Below are positions 1-11,649 of a stretch of DNA of 64,000 nucleotides, in pieces (within the stretch, counting starts at the first letter, position 1; every line of letters begins with the position of its first letter). The position numbers were made by a program, and so were the translations under genes. The notes under the pieces were generated by a model. It searched no databases, had not been told where the DNA came from, and worked only from the letters and a program-made list of their open reading frames with translations. Origin of the DNA: Mesostigma viride (Eukaryota; Streptophyta; Mesostigmatophyceae; Mesostigmatales; Mesostigmataceae); NCBI GenBank assembly GCA_009746045.1, contig RPFO01000329.1, positions 124,001 through 188,000 on the forward strand, in the 5' to 3' direction.

Positions 1-185
1 GCTTGCGCCACAGGGCCCTGTATTGGCGTTAAGTGTGCCAGGCGAGGAAGATACGGTGGTCCACATCGGCCTCGATCGCAGCTGGGGAGTAAGCTACCCA
101 GCAACTTGACGCGGTCCCGGTACTGGACTCGAGAGCCATCGAGGAGAAAGAGGTCCGGCGGTGGCTGAGTGAGCCCAACCGCCAG
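1..185 (-). pseudogene. LINE reverse transcriptase C-terminal fragment, decayed
   Basis: Read on the minus strand, two frames together give the pattern seen at the end of the RT/thumb region of many non-LTR retrotransposons: LFLLDGSRVQYRDRVKLLGS, then (one frame over) DVDHRIFLAWHT, a stop, and QYRALWRK. The 'VKxLGS' strand followed by 'D..RI..AW......LW' is the typical layout. At least one frameshift and one in-frame TAA break it, and it continues off the left edge. It is probably an old insertion downstream of the FtsHi gene. Recognition rests on motif spacing only. Confidence 0.55.
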
Positions 186-1062
186 GGCCTCCGAGGAATT
201 GCACATGCATGCATTTCAACTAGTCACACCTGCACATGCTATGACATCCAACAATGATGCATTAGAAAATGTTGACTATATTTATACTTTACCCATGACC
301 ATGGCATCAGGGACAATGATCCCTTGCACGCAATGCAACGTACACTACACTTTAACGGGATGCTGCTGCCCAGAGTCCTGGCTTGCAGGCTTGCTGACCA
401 CATATACGTCATTATTTCGTCGTCATTAAACAATTGAGTGGATTGCAAACATAAACGGTCCCTTTATTTGTCGGAGGCGGGCCTGCCTGATCATGGAAGC
501 ATCCCTGTTCCTTTTGCTAAAACTTGCAGTACCACTACGATGCCCAGAATGAGTATACCAACTAGCCACATCGTGGTGACCTTCTGACCAACAGACAATG
601 ACAATACTCCGGGACCAACATGCCTGCCTGGTAGAAAGTGACGGTGTCCGTGCTACCACGAGGTTTCATAAGGGCCACCCCTGTCCATGAAAACGCAGTG
701 GGCAGCCACAGATCGCCCCAGGGGTCAACGATTTGCGCACGCGACCCCCGGGGCCCTGCAATGCCCCCACAGTGTCGTGCCGACATCAACCGCATCCCGC
801 GCTCACCGAGCATTGCATCATTCCAAGATAGCTGCAACTGGCACAAGAGGGGCAACAGGTCCATAGCAGGACCCATGCACCCCGCCCTGACAATAACCAC
901 ATCACGCGCCCAACGAGCGACTGTCCTCCAGGCAAGCTCCACGAAAAGCCGTCCCACGGAGCATGGTCCCCATGAAGCATGTTTTCTCCCACGAACAATG
1001 GAGTCGCATGATGGTCTGCCCCTTTATCGCAGGCAACCTGGTCAAACCCTCCGCACCCCCCC
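186..1062. other. 3' flank of the FtsHi gene; no gene seen
   Basis: Short overlapping open frames exist on both strands (for example minus 562-957), but none shows a recognisable motif. The stretch lies directly 3' of the FtsHi stop codon and should contain its 3' UTR. I found no convincing polyadenylation signal. Confidence 0.5.
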
Positions 1063-4000
1063 TCATGGGGAGACGAGCCGGATCTTCCGCAAGAAGTTGT
1101 CCAAGTCACCCCCAATCCCGACCGGCTTGCCGTAGTTCTCCGGGATGGGTGACACACGCTTGCCCTGCTCGTCGAACACCAGCTCAAACTCCTTCTCCTC
1201 AAAGTACTGCCCGCCCATCGCCTCCACCATCGCGCGCACCTCGGTGCCCGTCAGCGTGTTCTTCTCGCACAGCGAGTCGACGATGCGGACCAGGATCTTC
1301 TGGTTGCGGCGGAGGGCGTCCATGGCCGTCGCACGCGCCTGCGCAAGGACGGAGCGCACCTCCGCGTCTGCAACCTCAAGCAACGCTGGAGACATCTTGC
1401 CTGCAGGGGGGCGGGGAGAGAGCAGGCAGCAGGGGGCGGGGGGCAGATGGAGCAGGGGGCGGGGGGGAGCATAGAGGCAGCGGAGGTTGGGGGGCAGGGT
1501 TAGGCCCGGGGGGGAATGTAAGCAAGCATGGTGGTGTTAGTGCAAGAGCGAATTGTTGGGGAATGTGAGACAAGAGGGGGGCTCTAGAGCAAAGGAATGT
1601 GGGGGTTGCAATACGCTGGGTGGTTTGGGCTGATCCCAAGTCTTGTCCCTGGTGGCCGTGGTGGGGCCGGCGGGCAGGGGAAAACCGCCAGGTGTGCGGA
1701 GAGCAAAGGAGAGACACTGTGAGCACAAACTTGCAGTTGCCATGGCGAAAGCGGTGCATGATTCTTTTGGACGGGATTGTTTTCCTGCCTACATCAATCC
1801 ACACACATCCTGGACGCGGCAACATATTACGCCCATGCCTGCATGCCTCCCACGCTTACATCCTCGGCGGCGCACTCCATGATCACAAATGTGACGCCGC
1901 CACTGAGCAAGCGCTAATGCCTACGCGAGGATGCATGCCATCAACCATGTGCCTCCCCACTCACTGAGCACAAACTTGAAGTCGCCGCTGAGGAAGCGGT
2001 CCCCCTTCTCCTCCATGAGCGCGACCGGCCCGATCTTCTCGTTGAAGCCGGCCATGAGCACGCTCTCGCGCGCGATCTGCGACGCGCGCTTGAGGTCGTC
2101 CGCGCCAAAAGAGACGCACTCGGGGCCGTGCAGCAGCTCCTCGGCGCACCGGCCGCCCAGCGCGACCACCATCTGCTTCTCCAGGTACCTGGGGGAGGCG
2201 GGGGCGGGGAGAGATAGTGAAGCAAAAGGCCATGGGGCGCGGCATGGCGGCATGGGTCAGGAAATGTCTGCGACGACGGTCTGCGCCTCCAGTAGTTGCG
2301 GGTGTGCAAAGGGAGGAGGGGGGGGGGTATAGTAGGGAAGACAGAGGGAGACGCGCCAGCATGGGTCGGGCAAAATGTGAGACCTCCATCTGCTTTTCTA
2401 GGTAGCTGTGGATGGGGGGGGGCGGGGGGCAGCGGAGCCAAACCGTCGCACGAGGAGGCCGAGAGACGGATTTGTACTTGTTAGATCACATAAACACAGC
2501 GCACTTGGCAGCTGAGCATATTCCATGGCGGCCTGAGCATTCGGCATCAACGACGGTAGAAATACAACTACAAGCACTCGATGCGAAACTACATCCCCGC
2601 AAGCATGCCATGGCGTTGCTGACATTGCTTCTTCTCTTGTGTAGCCTTGCCAACTCCTCTTGCCACTTTGGCTTTATTCCCTCTTCCCACATCTTGTCAC
2701 CTGGCTGTTCGCTCTTGCCACAATGGTTTGCTATAAAAATTATACATAGCCTGCTTTTCGCAAGCTCCTTTCACTCTTCTTGGGGAGGGCTGTGCATTCT
2801 TCCACTTGCAAGTCTTGCCACTCACCGCTTGGTGATGTGGCCTGCCGTCGTCAGGTACTTCTCCTGGGGGAGGAACACGGTGTACCCAACCGCCTTGCCG
2901 CTCGGCGCGACCACCACCTTGGAGAGGTCGTCAAACTCGCGGTGCAGCACGCCCAGGAGCGCCTTGCCTGCCTGGTATGTCGCCAGCATGCGCTTGTCCG
3001 CTGCCGTGAGCGTGGCCCCCGGCTCGTCCTCCTCCAGGGGAGCAGAGGACGATGGCGACAGCTTCCCCGCCGCCGAGCCCCCGCCGGCCACCGCCTTGGC
3101 CGCCGCGGCCATGGCGGCCTGCGCAGGGTCCCTGTCGTCGAACATGTCCTTGACCTTGTCGAGCGCGTTCAGGACGTTGGTCGTCGTGATCGCCTTGGTG
3201 TTGAGCCGCACGGCGTCAAAACCCGCCTCGTTGAGCAGGTTGGCCAGGTCCGCCCCCGACATGCCACCCGTCCGGTACGCAATCTCGCGCCAGTCAACGT
3301 CTGTTGCCATGTTCTTGGAGCGCGCGTGGACCTTGAGGATGGCCTCCCGCCCGATCATGTCGGGGGGGGGGATCGCGATCGTCTTGTCGAACCGGCCTGC
3401 CCGGATGACGGCTTTATCGAGCACCGAAGGGCGGTTGGTGGCCGCGAGCACGACGACGTCGGACCGCTCCAAGAACCCGTCAAGCTCGACCAGGAGCTGG
3501 TTCACGGTGGACTCCTTCTCAGCGGTCGCCGCGTCGCGCGCGGGCGAGGAGCCCCTCTGCTGCGCCATCGCGTCAAACTCATCGATGAAGACCGTGCACG
3601 GGGCGTAGTAGCGCGCCTTTGCAAACAGCGCCGCGACGCGAGACGCGCCGCTCCCGATGAACATGTCCGTGAACTGGGTCCCGGCCGCCGTGATGAACGC
3701 GCGCGAGGTCTCGCCAGCAATGGCCCTGGCCAGCAGGGTCTTCCCACACCCTGGCCGGCCTACGAGGAGCACCCCTGTGGGGATCTTCGACACGCCGAGC
3801 GCGAGCACCTCCTGCGTGTTGTTCATGAGGTAGAGCAGCTCTCTGATCTCGTCGATGATCGCGTCCAGGCCGGCGATGTCGTTCAGCGTGACCTTGGTGG
3901 ACTTGCGCTTGTTCGCCTGCTTCTGCTTTGTCCAGGCCGCGGTGAGCCGGTTCTTGGGGGGCTCCCCCGAGTACAGGTCCGAGATGTCCTCCGTCTCCAC

Positions 4001-4930
4001 CCACTTGGGCGCCTTCTTGCGGTCGACGCGGAAGTAGAGCTCCGACATGGTCACGAGCATGACGAACGGAAACGTCGCGCGCAGGACGCCGAAGATGGAG
4101 TTGACCCAGCGGTTCGGGAGCACACCGCCAATCGCCACCTCGTTGTCCGCCAGGTGGCGCAGCAGGTCCGGGTCGGGAGGGTACGCGACCACCTGCTCGC
4201 GCCCGTCACTCATGACCGCCAGCAGGTGGTAGTTGGTGGGCAGGAACACGACCGCCTTGACCTCCTTCTGGCCAATCGCGTGCCAGAGCCCACTGTAGCT
4301 CATCTCTGGAGCCAACTCGACGCCCTGGTTCAGCAACCGGCGCAGCTCGTACGCGAAACGGGACCCAGCACTGGGCTTGGCGTCGAACATGGTCCCGCCG
4401 GCGGCATCGCCGGGCACGGCATCGCCGACGGAGGCAGCGGGGGCGGGCGGGGCGGGGGCGGACGCCGGGGAGGACGCGAGCGCTGCTTGGCCACCGAGGA
4501 CGGCGAGAGCCAGAGTCGCGATGGCGACGCGGGAAAACCGCCGCATTCTGCCGGCCGCCGCCTCATCTCCGCCGAATGCCCGGAACTTTAGGAGCTCTGC
4601 AGCTTTGCTGAGGAACGGCGGCTTCTCGACATGGGGCACAAACTGCGCACCGATTGTGACGTCGGCATCATCCCGTTCTGATGCTTGGCATACTGTCTGT
4701 CTCCTTCCCAAGGGCGTGCGGAGCGGATAAGGTTGAAAGGGCGTCAAAGGCAGGCGACTACACAATTTGGCTGTTGCACTGCTGGCTACGTCTAGCCTTG
4801 CCTTGGTGACTACCTGCCTGCGGGGCCGTACGACATTCTCGCTATGGCATGGTTTTCCAGAGAACGGCTGCGCACCTAAGCACACGTGGAAGAGCTGGCT
4901 GGGAGCCGATTTCACGACGACACGCTCCAT
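1063..4930 (-). CDS. FTSHi: FtsHi-type plastid AAA+ protein, protease-dead FtsH homologue
   Basis: Three exons on the minus strand: 4930-2826, 2188-1965 and 1400-1063 (introns GTGAGT...CAG), together 888 aa. Residues 1 to about 80 are basic and S/T-rich, like a plastid transit peptide. R130-R131 precede a hydrophobic segment (134-151) ending in alanines, a possible twin-arginine-type thylakoid signal or first membrane span. A second span is about 276-300. The AAA+ core is intact: Walker A GRPGCGKT 391-398, Walker B FIDEFD 448-453, pore-loop-like FTDMF, and an ATNRP...RAGRFD second region of homology. The zinc site HEAGH of active FtsH is YQAGK at 652-656, so both histidines and the catalytic glutamate are gone. 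The aspartates of GADDL (732-733) in exon 2 remain. This matches plant FtsHi proteins, which work in plastid protein import or biogenesis complexes rather than as proteases. The ATG at 4930 was chosen because it includes the transit peptide. It is divergent from the PROPPIN gene. Confidence 0.88.
1713..1755 (-). repeat. Relic copy of FtsHi exon 2 3' end, inside intron 2
   Basis: On the minus strand this reads RFRHGNCKFVLT, closely resembling the end of exon 2 (RFLSGDFKFVLS, around 1995-1963) at both DNA and protein level, including the KFVL just before the splice donor. The donor itself is changed (CTCACAGTG instead of CTCAGTGAGT). Confidence 0.55.
2379..2412 (-). repeat. Relic copy of FtsHi exon 2 5' end, inside intron 1
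   Basis: On the minus strand an acceptor-like CCACAG is followed by codons Y-L-E-K-Q-M-E-V, almost the same as the true start of exon 2 (Y-L-E-K-Q-M-V-V at 2187-2164). Acceptor and splice phase are preserved. The match stops after about nine codons. Confidence 0.6.
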
Positions 4931-5846
4931 GGCCGAGTCCCAGACTCCACCTTCAAAACAACCGCCAATTGCTCCTACGAACCAGGCACTCCGTGCCTAT
5001 GCATTCCCGTCGTGTTTACAATTAATGTTCTAGTGGGAACAATGTACGCCTACGCCAGGGCACTACCTCCGGCCTGCCATACCCGGACGCAGGCTTGAGG
5101 CAGTCCTCTGCGGTGCAAAAGCCTGTAGTTAAATGGCGGAGTGGCTAATGGCGGTGTTGCACGGAGGTGCGCGCTGCGCGCACTCGCAAGTCTTCGCTTG
5201 TGAGCACTCAGGTGAGGCTTGGGCGTACTGTGACCTAGGGCGCGTCGCGCCGGAAATACTTAAACACTCGCATGCGCATAAGTTGTAACTAATGAGTACA
5301 GTACTGCGCTGCAACTATCCAACTACTGCGCTGTTGCCAACAGTACTGTTCTGTAGACCAACCAAAGCGTCTGAACTCCGAACCCGGCAGGATGCTTCAG
5401 GGTTGAAGGGCTCCCTGGAAGGCACGCTTCCTGACTCATCCTCCAGCGCGCTACTGTATCCCAGGACAGATTTCCGTCATCACGTCGTGTCACAGTTGCT
5501 GTGTCCCGCGCGTGTCGTGTCTGCAGCGGAGAGACTGGTGTCACAAACATTCTCTGCTAATCTCGCCTTCTCACAAATCGCAAAATCCACAATCGCAATT
5601 TACTCGCAAAATCCACCAAGGGGGGCATGCATAAACATCCTGCTATCGGTGGCCCTCGTCGTCCCCCGTCTCGTCTTTCCGGGCAATTCGGGTTGCGCAC
5701 CGCGGATCGAGTGCAACAGGCCGTTGCCGACTAGCGGCGAGAAGAATTGGCAGGCTTGATATACCAGCCTTACGACCTAGCGACTTTTATGGTTTCCAGG
5801 GTTATGGCTGTCTGATACTGGGAAATTGAGTGCAGGCAACGGAAAA
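4931..5846. promoter_or_regulatory. Divergent intergenic region between FtsHi and PROPPIN genes
   Basis: These 916 bp separate two head-to-head start codons (4930 minus, 5847 plus), so both promoters and 5' UTRs must lie here unless there are upstream noncoding exons. There is no clear TATA box at a sensible distance from either start. Around 5155-5215 there are short inverted GC-rich runs (GCGCGCTGCGCGC). Frames open across it show no motif. Confidence 0.5.
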
Positions 5847-8800
5847 ATGCCGATCCCACGCCTGCTTTCGGTGGGATTCAATCAAGATTACGGGTGCTTT
5901 GCATGTGGGACAGACTCTGGGTTCCGTATTTACAACTGTGAGCCTTTCGAGGAAACGTTTCGCCGGAACTTTAATAATGGTGGAATCGGGGTGGTGGAGA
6001 TGCTATTTCGCTGCAACATCTTGGCGGTCGTTGGTGGAGGCCGGAGCCCGCGCTTTCCTCCTACCAAGGTACGTTGACAGATCTTCTGCCATGGGCTGAA
6101 TGGAATCGGACAGATGCGACGTGTTTTCTTCTTCTCTTGACACTTTTTTCCCTCGCATGTGTGGTCAGCGTACTTCCTTGTTGCGTCTTAATTATGTTTA
6201 CTAAAAGCAGGTTCTCCTCGCCGTTCGCCTTGTGTGGCCATATTCGCAATTTCGCTTACCGTCCGCTGCAGGTGATGATCTGGGACGACCACCAAAGCCG
6301 GTGCATAGGCGAGCTCAGCTTCCGCAGCGAGGTGAGGGAATTTTAAATATCCGCGTTACTTTGATCTCGGTTGTTTTTCGATGTACGCATGCTTTTCTTT
6401 CATTTGTTAGGTTAGACTCTCAAATGTCTTTTTCTTGTGTGTGGAAGGGGGGGGGGAAGGGATTGGAGGGGGAGGGGGTGCCTGAGACTGATATATCACC
6501 CCCCATGTCGATTTCACACCCCGGCCTGCAGGTAGATTGCTTCATGTTCGATTTCCCCTCCGTTTGTGCCCTTGTTTGCACGGAGAATAACTATTACAGT
6601 TCATAACTAGGTTGAAAGTGTCTGAGCGTCCATGTGGGTGTATGCAAGTACAAGCAAGGGTTGACTTCTATTATTCCATCCATCTAGACATACCGGTAGT
6701 CAATTGTGACGTGTGCCGAATGGCAGCACAACTCCCCCCCATCCCCCCCGCAACCCTTTCTTTCCTGCCCCCCACTCAACATGCGACACCACCACCGCCT
6801 CCTTTCCCTTTCCCCCCCTCATCCATCAACCCCCCCCCTCCCCCCCCCGCTTCCAAAATCGCTTCCCCTCTTGTGATCGCCCCTATACACCCCTTCAACA
6901 CCCCCCCCAAATCTTAAGACTGCCCCTAAGTTCCCTACAAGCCTCTCTTAAAACGTCCCCTGCACACCTCCCCATCCCCTTCCACGCCCCTTCCCCCCCC
7001 CCCCTTTCCCCCAGGTTCGCGCTGTGCGCCTGCGCCGTGACCGCATTGTGGTCGTGTTGGAGCACAAAGTGTACGTGTACAACTTTGCCGACCTGCGGCT
7101 GCTGCAGCAGATCGAGACGGTGGCCAACCCGGACGGGCTCTGCGCACTGTCCCCCGCGTCCAACAGCACCGTGCTCGCGTGCCCGGGCCTGCACCGCGGG
7201 CAGGTGAGCTTCTGTTGACTTACACTAGGAGAGCTGAAAGATTTTTCAAATGATGTTTTATTCTTTTTTGTTGTTGTTGTTGCCAGTGAACGGGGGCCCT
7301 GTTGCCCCTCAGTAAATTATAATTGAAGAACGAACGTCTTTTTCGTCTGTTTTGTTTGGCCCCGCACATGGAGAGATGTGACCAGCGCTAATTATATACT
7401 ATAATGCCTGTTCCGCGGAGAGGTGCTTCACTAGGGTATCTAAATATAAATACTACAATAAAGACAGAACAGCGTGCGATGAGTGGCACACCTCCTTTGC
7501 AGATGACTGGCATACATGCTTCGCAGATGAGTGGCGCACTCAGCGCGGTGTCTCTCATGCGCATCTGGCCCGCTTGTCCCCACTTGCCGCCTGCGCCCTC
7601 GTGCCCTTTGCCCACGGGTCCCCCCCCCCCCCCCCCTCCCAGGTGCGCATCGAGCTGTACGACCTCAAGCGGTCGCGGTTTGCAGCCGCGCACGACTCGC
7701 CCCTTTCCTGCATCGCGCTCAGCTTGGACGGCTCGCGCCTGGCCACGGCGAGCGAGAAAGGGACGCTCATCCGCATATTCGACACCGCCGACGGGCAGCT
7801 GCTGCAGGAGGTAAGAGCGTAGGGGGAAGAGAAGGGGGGAAGGGAGGGAGAGATTGCAGCAGACGGCACCTGCCGCAGGAGGGAAATGAGTGGGGGGCAA
7901 TGGAGGGAGATTGGATGATGGAGGAGGTAACCGAGGGGATCGAAAGAGAGGGGGGTGAGACAGAGGAAAGGTAGATGGGCAGCGGCTGCAGATTTTAAGG
8001 GCGTAGCCAGGCCGCAAAGGGGGTGTTGAAGAGGGTGTGAAAGGGGGGGACGGGGCAGCATGGCTCCGGAGAAGGGGGCGGGGAATGGGGGGGGGGAGAA
8101 ATAGAAGTCAAGGGGGGTAGCAGCACAGGTGTGAGGAGGAGCTAGGTGCGACTATTATATGGAATTATTGAATTTGTGGCAGTTAGCTTATCGTGATATC
8201 ATAGTATTAGCAGTTAGCTTATCGTTATATCATAGTATTAGCAGTTAGCTTATCGTTATATCATAGTATTAGCAGTTAGCTTATCGTTATATCATAGTAT
8301 TAGCAGTTAGCTTATCGTGATATCATAGTATTAGCAGTTAGCTTATCGTTATATCATAGTATTAGCAGTTAGCTTATCGTGATATCATAGTATTAGCAGT
8401 TAGCTTATCGTTATATCATAGTATTAGCAGTTAGCTTATCGTGATATCATAGTATTAGCAGTTAGCTTATCGTTATATCATAGTATTAGCAGTTAGCTTA
8501 TCGTTATATCATAGTATTAGCAGTTAGCTTATCGTTATATCATAGTATTAGCAGTTAGCTTATCGTTATATCATAGTATTAGCAGTTAGCTTATCGTTAT
8601 ATCATAGTATTAGCAGTTAGCTTATCGTTATATCATAGTATTAGCAGTTAGCTTATCGTTATATCATTAGTATTATAATAAATACGGCGTGCACACTAGC
8701 ACATGGTCAGCAGGGCCGTTGAGCAGGGACCCAGTAGCCCCTCCCCATGATGCCGACGCACACGCGTGCGTGTGGTCATAATGATCATCATTGGATGGAA

Positions 8801-11649
8801 TCACTAACAACCCTCCCCATTCTTGAACTCAACCCTTGACAAACTCGCATCTATCACTGGACACCTGTAACATCTATTATCCGTAACGTTCCCGTCCTAC
8901 TCCCCCTACCCTCCCCCCCCCAATCTTGCGGCCACCAGCGCTTGTGGCACCATTCTGTGACCATAACACTTGCGGTCCCTCCGCACACAATAATGCTTGC
9001 AACACCGTACTCCTCGCCGCTCCTCCTCACACAATAATGCTAACAACTCCATAGCTGGAGTATACTACATGCTGCCCCTTGCTGATGCTTGCAGCTGCGG
9101 CGGGGCACGGACCGCGCACACATCGACAGCATCGCCTTCGCTCCCTCGGACGACTGGCTGGCCGTCTCCAGCAACCGGGGCACCGTGCATGGTGCGTGTG
9201 ATAGTAGTATCTTTGCGTCCACGCTCATTATGAAGCCATGCTTTCCGATGGGCTAGGTACATTTTTACGGGGCTTGTCTCCTGGTAGGGACACGTCATAC
9301 GTCACCGCAGACATCACCGGCTGGTAGGCCCTACCAAGGCCACCCCAAGGCATGGCCTTTGCTTGTGCTGCATGGCATGGCCTTTGCTTGTGCTGCATGG
9401 CATGGCCTTTGCTTGTGCTGCATATGCCTGATGCCTCCACACCTCCCCGCGTCAGATGCCACCCAACTCTTTCCTCGCCTTCCCACGCCCGTATCCCCCA
9501 CTCCCCTGTTCCCACACACACACTCTCCCCGACACGCATCTTTACCCCCCCCACACACACACTCCCCCCCCCCCCCCCAACGCATCCCCCAGTGTTTGGG
9601 CTCAAGCTGGGTCGGTCTAATGGCACCAGCACGGTGGATGACGGCCGTGATGGCAACGGTGCCAACGGGGCGTCCACGACCGCTCCTGTCTGCCGCAACA
9701 CAGAGTCGAGTTTGAGCTTCATGAAGGGTAAGGGTGTGCTCCTGGCTCTTTTCTTTCGTCTCCTGTCTTTTGGCTCCTGTCTGTTGGCCTTGAGGCGGAT
9801 ACCCAGGACCAATGCTGGCACCATTTTGTGCTATTCCTGTCCATGGAATTGGGGTTAGCGCCAAAAGCTCTAGTCATGGTCCTTCGCTCCCGTCTCCTTT
9901 TCTCCACCGCACAGCACCCGCATGCCCAGACCCACACATCGGATGGTCCGATGGCATGTCGATCGATTCGCATGCGCAGACCCATACACGTGCACGCGTG
10001 CACACAGGCACGCATGAGCCCACAAGAGCATGCACGCGGATCTCGTCGCAGATTGTCGTGCCAAGTGGGCATGCCGCGATGTCCCATGCGACGCAATGGC
10101 CCAGCACATGGACGGGATCCCCCAGGCTCGTCCATGCCAGGTGGGCCATGCGGGGAGCCATTGGTGACAAGTGGCGCCATCCCCAGCGAAGGAAGGGATA
10201 CAACATTTTCCAACTCGTCCCCCATTTTACCCAGCAACAGAAAGGATGGGCCAGCAAGCGATGCGATGAAACGCCACATCCGTACAGGCGCCACTGTGCG
10301 CTGGCGGACTGTTGCTTGCGTGAGAACGGAACGGTGCTGCTTGAGAATTCGCGCAAGCCCCGCAGCCACACATGTCGCCCTCAAAATGTTCAGATGCTTG
10401 TACACACAACAAACAAACGAGCACTCGTGCTAGCGCGTACATATCCTTGTTGTAGCCGACGTGTCCCCCCTCCTCCTCCCCCCCTTCTTCCCTACCCCCT
10501 TTTCTTTCCTCCCTTTTCCCCCAATCTCGTCCCTCCCTCCCCCCACTTTGCCCCCACCGTCCCCACCGACCCTTTCTACCCCCTTCTTTCTCCTCCACCC
10601 TATGCCCCCCCCCCCCCACACACACACACACCTACCCCCGCTCGTGCCCAGGTGTCCTCCCCAAGTACTTCAGCTCTGAGTGGTCGTTTGCGCAGTTCCG
10701 GCTGCCAGAAGAAACACGCTGCATCGTCGCATTCGGCCCCCAGCGGCACACGCTGTCCATCGTGGGCATGGACGGCAGGTGAGGTGTGGACTTGGGTTGG
10801 TGGCAGGTGAGGGGTGCGCATAAGTGGCAGGCGAGGGGTGCGCATGGGTGGCAGGTGCAAGCCCCGATTTGTTATCGCCAACGGACTTCTTAACGCCAGC
10901 GTGGTGCTGCTTCAGAGATCATGGCTCAGCTCAAAGTGGTGCAGCTTTACATTCCAAGGCTTCCCTGCCCTCGTTGGGGATGCTTGCGTCACCCATTGCA
11001 CCGTTACCGCTACTTGCCCCTTCTCAAGGTGCTTCTGTGAAAGGGACTGTGAAACAGGGGTGCGTTCATGGTCGGAGCGAGCAGCAACAGTAACAACTGG
11101 CTTTAAAAAAAAAAAAAGCTGATGGTGGCTGCTATGTTCTGTATTGTTGCATGATACGTTTCAAGTTCTGGATGTACGGGCGCAAGGGGGAAGCACATGT
11201 GTGCATGCCTGTGACGTAGACGTGCTCTTGATAGCAACATATCAAGGAGACAACCAGCGCAGGCCAGAAATCGGGAGAATGATAGCAACCTATTATTATA
11301 TATTGCTGGCCGCCCGTGCCTTTCTTGGTGATAGCAACCTATTATTATATATTGCTGGCCGCCCGTGCCTTTCTTGGTGCGGCCTTTTGTTAGTGTGCCC
11401 TTTTATTGGTGTGGCTTTTGTTGTTGGTGTGCCCTTTTGTTGCTGCGGTTTTTTTTACTGCCCACCCTTCTGTTACCACTTACGACTTTTTCTGTGTGGG
11501 CCCGCCGGCCCGTCCATTGGCATGATCGTGGCCGTGTTGCCATCCGCAGCTTCTTCAAGGTCTCGTACGACCCGGTCCACGGTGGCGAATGCCAGCAGCA
11601 GTCCTACACCAAGTTCATGCGCGCCGAGGAGGAGGAGGACAGCAGCTAG
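5847..11649 (+). CDS. ATG18: WIPI3/WIPI4-type PROPPIN, autophagy WD40 protein (ATG18 family)
   Basis: Eight exons: 5847-6068, 6272-6331, 7015-7203, 7643-7810, 9095-9191, 9593-9727, 10652-10778 and 11550-11649, all GT-AG with consistent phases, giving 365 aa. The protein follows animal WDR45B/WIPI3 almost block by block: [12 protein letters not shown] near the N-terminus, VEMLFRCN, a VMIWDD exon, [45 protein letters not shown], then LRRG at 214-217, GTVHVFGL, and [18 protein letters not shown] is the phosphoinositide-binding signature of this branch (FRRG in yeast Atg18), so it should form a seven-bladed propeller that binds PI3P on forming autophagosomes. A Gly/Asp/Asn-rich loop encoded by exon 6 is longer than in animal homologues, and the C-terminus ends in an acidic EEEED. 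The start ATG at 5847 gives the family's usual short N-terminus. Acceptors are preceded by long C tracts. Confidence 0.93.
8180..8675 (+). repeat. 31-bp minisatellite, 16 copies, in PROPPIN intron 4
   Basis: A 31-bp unit (GCAGTTAGCTTATCGT, then G or T, then ATATCATAGTATTA) is repeated 16 times without spacers. Copies are otherwise nearly identical and differ at one position. Read in order, that position is G T T T G T G T G T T T T T T T. Confidence 0.95.
9351..9425 (+). repeat. 25-bp tandem repeat, three copies, in PROPPIN intron 5
   Basis: The unit GGCATGGCCTTTGCTTGTGC followed by TGCAT is repeated three times head to tail. It makes open frames on both strands that are not genes. Confidence 0.9.
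11279..11378 (+). repeat. 49-bp tandem duplication in PROPPIN intron 7
   Basis: Two perfect adjacent copies start GATAGCAACCTATTATTATA and end in GTGCCTTTCTTGGT. Confidence 0.9.

Noticed and set aside
2780-4591. 603-aa plus-strand ORF
   Set aside because: Exactly antisense to FtsHi exon 1, whose frame carries all AAA+ motifs; GC-rich shadow frame.
8180-8675. CRISPR-like array of 31-bp repeats
   Set aside because: Units abut with no spacers, and the region is an intron of a eukaryotic gene; it is a minisatellite.
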